Shown in pieces: positions 43,795 to 52,586 of a DNA stretch of 64,000 nt (within the stretch, counting starts at the first letter, position 1; each line of letters opens with the position of its first letter). The stretch spans positions 1-64,000 of the forward strand of contig CAQFKO010000001.1 of the NCBI GenBank assembly GCA_948787875.1. The letters are read 5' to 3'. The DNA is from an uncultured Eubacteriales bacterium. GTDB taxonomy: Bacteria > Bacillota > Clostridia > Christensenellales > UBA1242. Below the pieces are notes generated by a model that made no database searches, was not told where the DNA came from, and saw only the letters and a program-made list of their open reading frames with translations. Position numbers and translations under genes: made by a program.

Positions 43795-43818
43795 CACTTT
43801 TTAATAATAAAAAAGTGT
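43794..43818 (-). terminator. Intrinsic terminator of mfd
   Basis: 9-bp stem ACACTTTTT/AAAAAGTGT with a short A/T loop, followed on the minus strand by TGATTTTTTATG. It abuts the next gene's -35 box. Confidence 0.7.
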
Positions 43819-43847
43819 CAGATTTTATAATTTTTGATATTTGACGA

Positions 43848-46800
43848 TTAATTTTTGTTTTTTAGTTCCACTAAGTGTATCAAAAACATTTTCAATAGCT
43901 CAAAATTTTCTTTTACACTGTTAAACTTATTAAAGCAAATAAGCGGTTTTTTTGACAAGTTTATTGTGCAACTGTTTCTGAGTTTATAAACCGCCTCCGC
44001 AATATCAGGGTCGCCCGTGATTTGCTTAATATCCGAAAAAATAAGCATTACGCCTTGTCCATCACTTATAACTTCCTGAGCCATTGCCTTGCCCGCCAAT
44101 TGCCTTACCAGCGAAATCGAAATCAAATTCAAAACCACTTCGGGAACTTTTCCGTAAATAGAGGTAAGTTCCAATTTAAGTTTTTCGGCAGATTCATTTG
44201 AATTTACACCAGAAATTCTTTTATAGGCAATCATTCTGTCTTCGCTTGTGGAAATATAACTTTCGGGAACAAACGCATCAAGCGCAACCTTTATCAAAAC
44301 ATCTGCCTCTTTTTCTACCTTTTCGCCCCTTAATTCTTTTACCGCATCACTCAAAAGTTTTGTGTATAAATCATAGCCTATTTTTTGAAGATGTCCGCTC
44401 TGCTCTGCACCCAAAATGTTTCCGCCACCTCTGATTTCCAAATCACGCATTGCAAGCTTAAACCCGCTTCCGAATTCGCAAAACTCACTGATTGCGTCCA
44501 GCCTTTTATATGCCTCTTCCGTCAAAATTTTGCTTTTGTTATAGGTTAAATATGCATAAGCCATTTTTGAGCCTCTGCCCACTCTTCCTCTTATTTGATA
44601 AAGCTGAGAAAGCCCAAGTTTGTCGGCGTCAACAATAATTATTGTATTTGCATTATCTATATCTATGCCGTTTTCAATGATTGTTGTGCAAACCAAAACA
44701 TCGCTTTGCTTGTTATAAAAATTAAATACTACCTCTTCAAGCAGCTTTGCGGGCATCTGCCCATGAGCCACAGATATTTTTGCTTCCGGGACAATCTTTC
44801 TCAATTTCTCTGCAAAAGTATAAATATGTTCAACACTGTTAAACAAAACAAACACTTGACCGTCTCTTGATATTTCTCTTAAAATTGCATCTTTTACAAG
44901 CCCTTCCGAATATTCGGTAACATAGGTTTGAATTGGCTGTCTTTCGCTTGGAGGGGTTGATATTACCGAAATATCACGAATTCCCGACAGCGACATTGAC
45001 AAAGTTCTTGGAATTGGAGTTGCCGAAAGAGTAAGCACATCTACATTAGGATATTTCAGTTTAAGTTTTTCTTTGTCGCCAACGCCGAACTTTTGCTCTT
45101 CGTCAAGAATAATAAGCCCCAAATTTTTGAACTCAACATCTTTGCTAAGAATTCGGTGAGTTCCGCAAACAATATCAATATTGCCCGTTAACAAACCATC
45201 TAAAATTTTTGATGTTTCCTTGGCGGATTTAAACCTGTTTAAAACTGCAATTTGCACGCCGTAATTGTACATTCTGCTCTTTGCGGTATTATAGTGCTGT
45301 TCGGACAAAATGGTTGTTGGCGCAACAAACGCCACTTGCTTGCCGTCCATAATTGCCTTAAATGCTGCACGAAGCGCAACCTCGGTTTTTCCAAAGCCAA
45401 CATCTCCGCAAAGAAGCCTGTCCATGACCTTTGTTTCTTCCATATCTTTTTTTATTTCGTCGGCAGAAATAAGTTGGTCTTCCGTTTCGGTATAAGGAAA
45501 CGCATTTTCAAATTCTCGTTGAAGGTCGGTATCTTCCGAAAATGCAAAGCCTTTTATTTTTTCTCTTTGTGCATAAAGTTCAACCAAGTTGAACGCTAAT
45601 TTTTTTACGGACTGCCTTGCCTTTTCTTTTACCGCCGAAAAGTCTTGACCGCCGATTTTGCTGAGCTTTGCAGGCGCTTCTGCTCCCGAAAATCTGTCTA
45701 GCATATCGAGTTGTTCTATTGGAACATAGAGCTTGTCGCCATCTCTGTATCTTATTATAACATAGTCTTTTGTTCCGAGGTTTCCTGAAAGTTTTGTGAC
45801 ACCCTCGCAAACACCGATACCATGATAATGGTGAACAACATAATCGCCGACTTTTGGAACGGAAAAGGCGTTTTCTCTTCCCGAGCCAAGTTTTGAGCTG
45901 GTGCGTTTTTTTGCAAAAATATCATAAGTTCCAACCACCATAACTTTTTCTTCTTCCAAAACAAAACCAGAAGAATATCCGCTCGTGAAAATCGCGGAAG
46001 AATTGTCGGAGATTTTTGCATTGTTATTTATTTTTATATCTATTCCGTGAGAGGAAAGCGTTGAGCTTAAACTTTGTGCATTACTTTCGCTTCCCGCAAA
46101 AATATAAATTTTTGTGCCTTTATTAAGCCTTAATTTTAACTCTAAATAAAAGTCTTTCATGCTGTGAGTATATCTTGATATCGGAAGTGTTTTGAAATTA
46201 AAAACCGCTTTGCTCTCAAAAAAATTGTTTGAATTTGTTATTTTTAAAAACGCAATTGCGGTTTTGTTTGAAAACATTGACAACACTTCTTCGACCGAAA
46301 AAAAGCAAGGCAACTTTTTTGCAATAAGCATATTATCTGCCCTTAACTGTTTTAACCTTGAATTTGTTTCCTTTGAAAAATTCAAAAAGCTGTCATATAT
46401 TTGTTTGCATTCGTCAAAAGCAACAATATAGTCAATTTTTGAAGCGTTAAGATAATCAAAAATATTTGACCTGAAATCTTTTATAAAGCTTGAAAGAAGG
46501 TCTAGATTATGGCTTTGAACATTGGCGTCAAGTCTTGAAATAATTTCGTCTGTTTGACTGTTAAATATTATTGCGGAATCGGAGTTTTGCAACAGCTTTT
46601 GTTTTTCCAAAGTGCTTTTTAAATTTTGCCTTTCCTCTTGTTCTAGCATTAAATCGCTGTTTGGGCAAATTGATAACTTTGTAACAAGTTTTGTTCCTTT
46701 TTGTGTGGCAATATCAAAAACCTTTATACTCTCTATTTCCGTATCAAAAAAGTCTATTCTGTATGGCTTGTCGCAATTAGCGGGAAAAATATCAAAAACC

Positions 46801-47333
46801 TCGCCACGCCTTGAAAACTGACCTGCATCATATATCAATTCTTGTCTTGTGTAACCCGCTTCCGTTAATCTTAGCTCTAATTCGCTTAAATCAATGTGTT
46901 TTTGCATTTCAAGAGTTATTATGTTTTTTTGAAATCTTTTTTCGCTTGGAAGAAAGCTAAACAGAGAGGCTATGGGAACAATAATCACATCAAAATTTTT
47001 ATTTAAAATATCAAACAAAACCTTTGTTTTTTTTGTGGCAAGTTCGTTTGATCCCGCTCTTTTATACAAAAAACTATCTGACGGAGACTCAAAAACAACT
47101 GTGTTTAGACCCATAATTTTGAAGTCTTCCGAAATTGCATTCGCTTTTATGCTGTCTGCCGTTATATAAACAACTTTTTTGTTAAAGCTTGAAACAATAG
47201 CGGGTCTTATTGAATTTTGCACACCAAAAACAGAGCAGGAATTTCCTGCCCTCACTTCTTCTTCAAATCTGCTGAAATTTTTGTTCAGCCCCGCAAAATC
47301 AAAAGCTTTAATATTTGCCACCGTTATCCCCAT
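43848..47333 (-). CDS. mfd: Transcription-repair coupling factor
   Basis: DNA translocase that removes stalled RNA polymerase and recruits UvrA. The 1161-aa protein has a UvrB-like N-terminal region, the RNA-polymerase-interaction domain (VGDYVVHHYHGIGVCEGV), the superfamily 2 helicase core with Walker A GDVGFGKT (about 644), DEEQ box, TLSATPIPRTL and QIRGRVGRG, and a C-terminal regulatory domain. The ATG at 47333 overlaps the pth coding end by 26 bp. A GTG nine bases further in, behind GGGGATAAC, is an alternative start. It is the last gene of GlmU-like/pth/mfd. Confidence 0.97.
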   Translation of the reverse strand: MGITVANIKAFDFAGLNKNFSRFEEEVRAGNSCSVFGVQNSIRPAIVSSFNKKVVYITADSIKANAISEDFKIMGLNTVVFESPSDSFLYKRAGSNELATKKTKVLFDILNKNFDVIIVPIASLFSFLPSEKRFQKNIITLEMQKHIDLSELELRLTEAGYTRQELIYDAGQFSRRGEVFDIFPANCDKPYRIDFFDTEIESIKVFDIATQKGTKLVTKLSICPNSDLMLEQEERQNLKSTLEKQKLLQNSDSAIIFNSQTDEIISRLDANVQSHNLDLLSSFIKDFRSNIFDYLNASKIDYIVAFDECKQIYDSFLNFSKETNSRLKQLRADNMLIAKKLPCFFSVEEVLSMFSNKTAIAFLKITNSNNFFESKAVFNFKTLPISRYTHSMKDFYLELKLRLNKGTKIYIFAGSESNAQSLSSTLSSHGIDIKINNNAKISDNSSAIFTSGYSSGFVLEEEKVMVVGTYDIFAKKRTSSKLGSGRENAFSVPKVGDYVVHHYHGIGVCEGVTKLSGNLGTKDYVIIRYRDGDKLYVPIEQLDMLDRFSGAEAPAKLSKIGGQDFSAVKEKARQSVKKLAFNLVELYAQREKIKGFAFSEDTDLQREFENAFPYTETEDQLISADEIKKDMEETKVMDRLLCGDVGFGKTEVALRAAFKAIMDGKQVAFVAPTTILSEQHYNTAKSRMYNYGVQIAVLNRFKSAKETSKILDGLLTGNIDIVCGTHRILSKDVEFKNLGLIILDEEQKFGVGDKEKLKLKYPNVDVLTLSATPIPRTLSMSLSGIRDISVISTPPSERQPIQTYVTEYSEGLVKDAILREISRDGQVFVLFNSVEHIYTFAEKLRKIVPEAKISVAHGQMPAKLLEEVVFNFYNKQSDVLVCTTIIENGIDIDNANTIIIVDADKLGLSQLYQIRGRVGRGSKMAYAYLTYNKSKILTEEAYKRLDAISEFCEFGSGFKLAMRDLEIRGGGNILGAEQSGHLQKIGYDLYTKLLSDAVKELRGEKVEKEADVLIKVALDAFVPESYISTSEDRMIAYKRISGVNSNESAEKLKLELTSIYGKVPEVVLNLISISLVRQLAGKAMAQEVISDGQGVMLIFSDIKQITGDPDIAEAVYKLRNSCTINLSKKPLICFNKFNSVKENFELLKMFLIHLVELKNKN

Positions 47334-47883
47334 TAAATTTTGTCATAACACTGTCAATAGTTTCTCCGTTTGCGTATGCCAAAATGGCATTGAATGCTTT
47401 GTTTAGCCCAAGCTCTTGCTCATTTGTCATTTTCATTTTAGACAAAACAAAATTTGCAAGGTCTTGGTTTTGAGCTTGTTTGCCTATGCCCACTCTTACT
47501 CTTAAAAAGTTATCTGCACCAAGCTCTTTTATTATGCTTTTAAGCCCATTGTGAGTGCCCGCAGAACCTGCTTTTCTTATTCTGACTGCCCCTTGTGGCA
47601 AATCAATGTCGTCACTGATTACAAGCACATCACTGATTTCTATATTATATTTTTTTACAAAACTTTTAACTGACCTTCCGCTTTCATTCATATAAGTTCT
47701 TGGCTTTGCAAAAATAAAGTGTTCGCCACATATATTTTTTTCCGCATAATCGGCATCACAACCAAGTTTGTTAAATTTTAAGCCAAGGTTTTCTGCAAGT
47801 TTGTCAAGAACCATAAAACCCGCATTATGATTGGTGCTTTCATATTCTTTGCCGATATTGCCCAGCCCAACAATAAGTTTCAT
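47308..47883 (-). CDS. pth: Peptidyl-tRNA hydrolase
   Basis: Recycles peptidyl-tRNA released from ribosomes. 191 aa with VGLGNIGKEYESTNHNAGF (catalytic His19), KPRTYMNESG, SDDIDLPQGAVRIRKAGSAGTHNGLKS split over the usual substrate loop, and RVRVGIGK. Its ATG overlaps the stop of the GlmU-like gene (TAATG) and GAGG lies upstream, so translation is coupled. The 3' end overlaps mfd. Confidence 0.97.
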   Translation of the reverse strand: MKLIVGLGNIGKEYESTNHNAGFMVLDKLAENLGLKFNKLGCDADYAEKNICGEHFIFAKPRTYMNESGRSVKSFVKKYNIEISDVLVISDDIDLPQGAVRIRKAGSAGTHNGLKSIIKELGADNFLRVRVGIGKQAQNQDLANFVLSKMKMTNEQELGLNKAFNAILAYANGETIDSVMTKFNGDNGGKY

Positions 47884-48977
47884 TACTTTTTTTCCTCATA
47901 ATTTTTTGTGAATTTTGCAAAAGGTTTAACAATTGCGTTTTCAGAAACAATAGTATCACAAACCATTGCACCCTCACCGACTACCGCATTTGCAAGAACT
48001 GCCACCATTTCGTTTGCCATAACAACTTTTGCGGCTGCTTTTATTTGAACATTTTCCGCAACTCTTGCACCGATTAATGTTGCACCCGTTCCTACAAAAA
48101 CATTTTGCTTTAAGCCGGAACAAGAAACAACTGTTGCGGACTCAACGTTTGACCTTTCGCCTATAACGGATTTTTTTATAACCGCGCCAGCACCGATAAA
48201 CGCTCCGTCTTTTATTACACTGTCTTCAATAACAGCACCATTTTCAACAACAACATCGTCTCCGAGTTTTGACCCGCAGATTACCGCATTTGCTCCGATT
48301 TTTGAATCTGCGCCGATTTTGGTTTTGCTTATTATTGCAGAACCGCCACCGATTTCTGTGTGATAACCGATTTCAACAGAGGCATCAATGGTTAAATTTC
48401 TGCCGTCTAAAATAACTTGATTTTTGTTATGAAAATCTAAAACCCTTCTTTTTAAAATAAGCTGGGCATATTCCAAATCACGAATATCTTTTACTTCAAA
48501 AAAGTCGTCTGACGCAAAATCATAGGTATCAATAGAAAAAAGTCTGTCTACCCTTGAAATATAGTCATTTTTAAAAACATAGCCTTTTTTTAGTTTGCAA
48601 GCAGAAAGGTGCTTTCTTGAAACAAAACCAAGAAGGTCTAACAAATGCCCTTTTCTTACAAACGGAGTGCTTGCATAAAGCACAACCGAATACTCAATGC
48701 CCGAAATATAAGGTTTAATTAACCTTAAAACATCTTCACCCTCATTTGCTCTTAAAACAACAGGCTCGCTTGGGCAAGCACGCACAACCCACTCGGCAAG
48801 AGTAAGTCCGCAAACACTGCACTCAAAAACATTTTTCGGCAAAGAATCATTATTGTTATTTTCACAAATAACAAAATATCTTGCATTTATTTTTTCATTA
48901 AAATTTTCAATAAATTCGGGCTGTTCGTTTAAAACCAAAACATTTTCAGCCGAAACAACTTCTTCTAATATTTCCAT
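47883..48977 (-). CDS. Degenerate GlmU-like protein
   Basis: 364 aa in the usual glmU position before pth and mfd. Residues 1-190 keep traces of the GlmU uridylyltransferase domain, but the LAAGxGTRM nucleotide loop is absent and the catalytic GDTPL/GDVPL motif reads ASTPF, losing the Asp. The linker FEVKDIRDLEYAQLILKRR still matches GlmU. Residues about 198-350 form a left-handed beta helix of hexapeptide repeats, without the GlmU acetyltransferase motifs NFVEMK and YLGDA..G...NIGAGT. Neither GlmU reaction is expected. A real glmU should be elsewhere. Leaderless promoter TTGACA-17-TAAACT, 6 nt before the ATG. Confidence 0.85.
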   Translation of the reverse strand: MEILEEVVSAENVLVLNEQPEFIENFNEKINARYFVICENNNNDSLPKNVFECSVCGLTLAEWVVRACPSEPVVLRANEGEDVLRLIKPYISGIEYSVVLYASTPFVRKGHLLDLLGFVSRKHLSACKLKKGYVFKNDYISRVDRLFSIDTYDFASDDFFEVKDIRDLEYAQLILKRRVLDFHNKNQVILDGRNLTIDASVEIGYHTEIGGGSAIISKTKIGADSKIGANAVICGSKLGDDVVVENGAVIEDSVIKDGAFIGAGAVIKKSVIGERSNVESATVVSCSGLKQNVFVGTGATLIGARVAENVQIKAAAKVVMANEMVAVLANAVVGEGAMVCDTIVSENAIVKPFAKFTKNYEEKK

Positions 48978-48983
48978 ACTTAA

Positions 48984-49012
48984 AGTTTATTAATTATGAC
49001 CTATTTTGTCAA
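48984..49012 (-). promoter_or_regulatory. Promoter of GlmU-like/pth/mfd, predicted leaderless start
   Basis: TTGACA, 17 bp, TAAACT, then TTAAGT and the ATG. No Shine-Dalgarno site fits. Confidence 0.75.
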
Positions 49013-49041
49013 GCGTGAAAAATAGTTATTTAAAAAAAACA

Positions 49042-49059
49042 AGCACAAATTATTGTGCT
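49042..49059 (-). terminator. Intrinsic terminator after tadA
   Basis: 7-bp stem AGCACAA/TTGTGCT, 4-nt loop, T-run on the minus strand. Confidence 0.8.
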
Positions 49060-49063
49060 AAGT

Positions 49064-49513
49064 TTATTTTTTCCTTTTTTGTTTAAAATATTCGGAAAGC
49101 ATAGCTGAGCACTCTTTTTCAAAAAAGCCACCCTCCACATTTGCTTTGTGATTAAGTTCTGCCCTATTTGAAATTTCGCCGGCAGAAATTGACCCGTTTG
49201 TGATATATGCCCCAAAATAAACATTGCTTATTCTGCTGTTTAATATTGCCCCCATACACATTACACAAGGTTCAAGCGAAACATAAATATCTGCCCCGAC
49301 AAGTCTGAAATCATTTAGCTTTTTGCAGGCTTTTTTTATTGCAAGAACTTCTGCATGAGCGGTTGCATCATTGCTTTTTTCTCTTATATTATATGCACTT
49401 GAAATTACCTTTCCGTTTAAAACAACAACCGCGCCCACCGGAACTTCGTCTGCATCAAACGCAACTTTTGCAAGCTTTATCGCCTTTTTCATAAACTTTT
49501 CTTGGTATGCCAT
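49064..49513 (-). CDS. tadA: tRNA adenosine(34) deaminase
   Basis: Converts A34 to inosine in tRNA-Arg(ACG). 149 aa with the zinc/proton-shuttle motif HAEVLAI (His53-Ala-Glu55) and PCVMC (82-86). EVPVGAVVV near the start is also typical. AAGGTGATTT precedes the ATG. It lies 8 bp after the M14 peptidase gene and ends the run of genes from the glycosyltransferase. Confidence 0.96.
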   Translation of the reverse strand: MAYQEKFMKKAIKLAKVAFDADEVPVGAVVVLNGKVISSAYNIREKSNDATAHAEVLAIKKACKKLNDFRLVGADIYVSLEPCVMCMGAILNSRISNVYFGAYITNGSISAGEISNRAELNHKANVEGGFFEKECSAMLSEYFKQKRKK

Positions 49514-49521
49514 AAATCACC

Positions 49522-50376
49522 TTACTTAAAATCTTTAAATATATTATAAGCAAAGTTTGTGTCCTTAGCAACACTTTTGTGCTTTTCAAAAATTTCCGCC
49601 AAAAATTCTTTTTTTATCGGGTGCGACAAACTGTCGCTTCCGACTTCTATTGTCAGAGACGGGATTTTCAGTTTTGAAACACAATAATCTTTTAATCCGC
49701 CCGAACTGTAACTCTCCACATTTTTTATGCTATAACCCGTGCTTAAAGCAAAGCGCTCAGCAATAAGTCTGTCACGCTCCAAAAGTTTTTTTTCTTGAAA
49801 AAAATTGTAATAAATTTCTTCGCCTTTGCTGTGATAAGTTACAACAAAAAAAGTATTGCTGTTTTTTATTTCTTTTATAATAAGTTTTGTTTCAAGTTCG
49901 CTTTCGGGAGCCTCTCCCACATAGCCCGAAGGCGCGGGCACAAGCGAATGTATATTTTGACCGAAGTTTGCATCAAAATTATTATTTATATCTACCCCTC
50001 TGCCGTTGGCCTTCCACATGGAAAAGTCGCTATTATTCAAATTTATTTTAACAAGGTTTTCATGCAAAAAAATAGGTGCTGACTTTAACCCATTGCAAGA
50101 AAGTTCTACGCCGTCGGGATTTGCCATAACAATTGCCTTTATATTAAAATCTTTGCACTCGTCAAACAAATGCTCTTCTAGCATTTTTATCAATAAATCG
50201 GTTGTTATATGCTCCCTTCCATGAGTTGAGGCAACAAAAATTGCAGTCGAAAAAGATTTATCACAAATCTTTTCAACTGCAAAAATTTTTCTTTTAAAAT
50301 AAGTTTCGCCAAGTTCTTTGACCAAGTAATCGTTTCTTAGTGTTTCTAGTTTATTCAAAAGTGAAATATAATCCAT
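49522..50376 (-). CDS. M14 family zinc carboxypeptidase-like protein
   Basis: 284 aa, no signal peptide, so probably cytoplasmic. THGREH supplies HxxE (His52, Glu55), VVTYHSKG the third zinc His, and LTIEVG the catalytic Glu. MANPDGVEL and GRGVDINNNFDANFG are typical M14 substrate/arginine loops. The closest functional group is the gamma-D-glutamyl-diamino-acid peptidases that trim muropeptides, but this is inference. The ATG is 6 nt past the stop of the CPBP gene, with no clear ribosome site, so coupling is likely. Confidence 0.9.
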   Translation of the reverse strand: MDYISLLNKLETLRNDYLVKELGETYFKRKIFAVEKICDKSFSTAIFVASTHGREHITTDLLIKMLEEHLFDECKDFNIKAIVMANPDGVELSCNGLKSAPIFLHENLVKINLNNSDFSMWKANGRGVDINNNFDANFGQNIHSLVPAPSGYVGEAPESELETKLIIKEIKNSNTFFVVTYHSKGEEIYYNFFQEKKLLERDRLIAERFALSTGYSIKNVESYSSGGLKDYCVSKLKIPSLTIEVGSDSLSHPIKKEFLAEIFEKHKSVAKDTNFAYNIFKDFK

Positions 50377-50382
50377 AACACT

Positions 50383-51672
50383 TTATAATATGCCAAGACC
50401 CATCAAAAGTGAAGTTATCCAATCAAACAGCAAATATGCGCCAGATAGTGCAAACATAATAATTGTTGCAACCGACATCTGCGGTTTTTCGTCTAAACCG
50501 AAAGAGCTTTTTCCGCCAGCGGTTTCAATTTTTTCTCCTTCGTTTAATTCTTCTCCGTCAACACTCACAGAAACACCTGTTTCTTTTCCATCAACAATAA
50601 TAGTTGCATTGATGCTTTCTTCTTTTTTGTTGTTAAGATTATCGTTTTCGCTTTTAATTTGCTTAAAACACCATTTAACTAAAACAAAACCAATACCTGC
50701 AAATAAGAGTGCAATAAACAAGCTAATTAAAAGTGACAGCCATGGATTTATCAGTGTTGCGGAGTCAACAATGCCACCTACGGCATCATCAACTTCCGGC
50801 ATTGAACTGAGCAGTGATGAGAAAATATAAACTTGTGTTACCGAGATAAAATTGTTGAAGAAATGTATAAGCACTCCCACCCAAAGATTGCCTGTTTCAA
50901 TAAATATATAACCTATTACAAGCCCGATAATAAATTGGTGAACCGTTTGCTCTGCGTTTCCGTGCATAAGCATAAAAATCAAAGCAGAAACAACAATTGC
51001 AATCTTTTTTCCGTATTTTTTGAAGCCCGAAAGAACCACGCCTCTAAACAAAAGCTCTTCGCATACAGCAGGAGTGATACAAGTGGTTACAATATAGATA
51101 AGGTATCTCCAAAATGTGTTAATTTGCATTCCCGACAAAATGGACTGATAACCGCAAAGTGATAAAAATTCAATAAAAACAGATGTTAAATTTGAAAAAC
51201 AAAATAAGCAGATAATTGCAACCAAAAACGAATAGCCCACAAGTTTTGCATTAACTTTTTTATTAAGCCCCGCAGCTTCTTGAATTCTTATTTTTCTTGT
51301 TTTTGCAACAGTATAAGCCACCACGCCAAACAAAAATTCAATGATAAAAGACGCCACATAATAAACCGCTTCGTTTGCTCTTATATTGATTGGAAGAAGT
51401 CTGTATAAAAACAAAAATGCCACATTAAAAATAATAAACAACAAGGTTCCGAGAGCTGCTTCATAAACATCAAAAGATTTTCTGTAACCGTTTTGAAGCT
51501 CTCCGAAATTTATGTTATTGTTGATTTTTATTTCGATATTATCTTTTTTTTCAGAGTTTGAGGTTTCGGATATTTTTTGTTTTGTTCCGCAATATTCGCA
51601 AACATAAGCATCTTCTCCGTCTGCCTTTTTAAGCTTTCCCCCGCATTCTCTGCACTTAAAACTCATTTTCAT
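50383..51672 (-). CDS. Zinc-ribbon/CPBP intramembrane metalloprotease fusion
   Basis: 429 aa. Residues 1-35 form a zinc ribbon (CRECGGKL...CEYCGTKQ). About eight helices follow, with the CPBP (Rce1/Abi) motifs EELLFRG (about 205), FMLMHGN and HFFNNF. A cytoplasmic loop of about 60 polar residues near the C-terminus is followed by one last hydrophobic helix. CPBP proteins cleave membrane substrates or act in bacteriocin immunity; no bacteriocin genes are near. GGAGAAAG precedes the ATG. Confidence 0.9.
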   Translation of the reverse strand: MKMSFKCRECGGKLKKADGEDAYVCEYCGTKQKISETSNSEKKDNIEIKINNNINFGELQNGYRKSFDVYEAALGTLLFIIFNVAFLFLYRLLPINIRANEAVYYVASFIIEFLFGVVAYTVAKTRKIRIQEAAGLNKKVNAKLVGYSFLVAIICLFCFSNLTSVFIEFLSLCGYQSILSGMQINTFWRYLIYIVTTCITPAVCEELLFRGVVLSGFKKYGKKIAIVVSALIFMLMHGNAEQTVHQFIIGLVIGYIFIETGNLWVGVLIHFFNNFISVTQVYIFSSLLSSMPEVDDAVGGIVDSATLINPWLSLLISLFIALLFAGIGFVLVKWCFKQIKSENDNLNNKKEESINATIIVDGKETGVSVSVDGEELNEGEKIETAGGKSSFGLDEKPQMSVATIIMFALSGAYLLFDWITSLLMGLGIL

Positions 51673-51715
51673 ATACTTTCTCCAACAATAATAAATATTA
51701 ATTTATGTGTTATGT

Positions 51716-52516
51716 TTATTCTTTTTTTAAGCTGAAATTGTTTCCGTGTTTGTCTTGAAATGATAAACGAATAAACACATCTTTGTCAAGCACAAGCCCC
51801 TGCGATTCAAAGAAATTTGCAAATTCGCCGTAAGCAATTCTGGGCGAATTATTATTTTCGGACAAATGTGACAAAATAAAACATTTTGTTCCTCTTTTAT
51901 AAAGCCAATCCGCAAGTTCAAGGGCTTGGGCGTTTGATAAATGCCCGTACTTTCCCGCTATTCTTGCTTTAAGCCTTGGCGGATAGTTTCCACTAAGAAG
52001 CATTTGTTTGTCATGATTGGATTCAATAAAAACTATTTTTGAACCCGAAAGTGCATTTTTTACGGTTTCGGTCACAATTCCAAGGTCGGTAACAAAACCG
52101 GCTTTTGATTTGCTTTTAAATTCACTTACCACAAAGCCTACGGGACAAACAGCATCATGCGAAATATTAAAAGGTTCAATTAGCAAATCGCCCACTTTTG
52201 CCGTATTATTTGAAAAACACAAAAGTTTTTGTTCTTTGAAATTTATATTTTGCAATAATCCGCTTTTTGCAAGTTCTTCATGAACAAAAAATTGCATATC
52301 GTATTTTTTTGCAAGCGTTGGCAAAGCCTTAATATGATCGCTGTGCTCATGAGTAACAAAAACCGCATTTATTTGACTTAAACTTGTTCCGACTTCATTC
52401 AAACGCCTTTCAAGCTCTTTTTCTCTAAGCCCTGCATCAATCAAAATTTTGGTTTTTTCGGTTTCAATCAGCGTTGAATTTGCCTTACTTCCAGACGCCA
52501 AATTAACTATGTGCAT
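51716..52516 (-). CDS. walJ: MBL-fold hydrolase, WalJ/YycJ type
   Basis: 266-aa metallo-beta-lactamase-fold protein. ASGSKANSTLIE at the start and THEHSDH (His56, His58, Asp60, His61) identify the YycJ/WalJ family, putative exonucleases linked to cell-wall control or DNA repair. Downstream ligands His137-type and Asp are present (ISHDAV, FVTDLG). There is no walRK operon next to it here, which is the usual setting. AGGAGAAAG precedes the ATG. Confidence 0.9.
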   Translation of the reverse strand: MHIVNLASGSKANSTLIETEKTKILIDAGLREKELERRLNEVGTSLSQINAVFVTHEHSDHIKALPTLAKKYDMQFFVHEELAKSGLLQNINFKEQKLLCFSNNTAKVGDLLIEPFNISHDAVCPVGFVVSEFKSKSKAGFVTDLGIVTETVKNALSGSKIVFIESNHDKQMLLSGNYPPRLKARIAGKYGHLSNAQALELADWLYKRGTKCFILSHLSENNNSPRIAYGEFANFFESQGLVLDKDVFIRLSFQDKHGNNFSLKKE

Positions 52517-52586
52517 AAACTTTCTCCTAGAAGCATTAGTTTAGCACAATTATAAAAATTTAAAAAGCATTTTTTATGTTAAATTT

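Noticed and set aside
43732..43797. Upstream ATG giving 22 extra residues to the PrsA-like lipoprotein
   Set aside because: It lies upstream of the promoter's start point, and the TTG at 43731 follows GGAGG and begins a normal lipoprotein signal.
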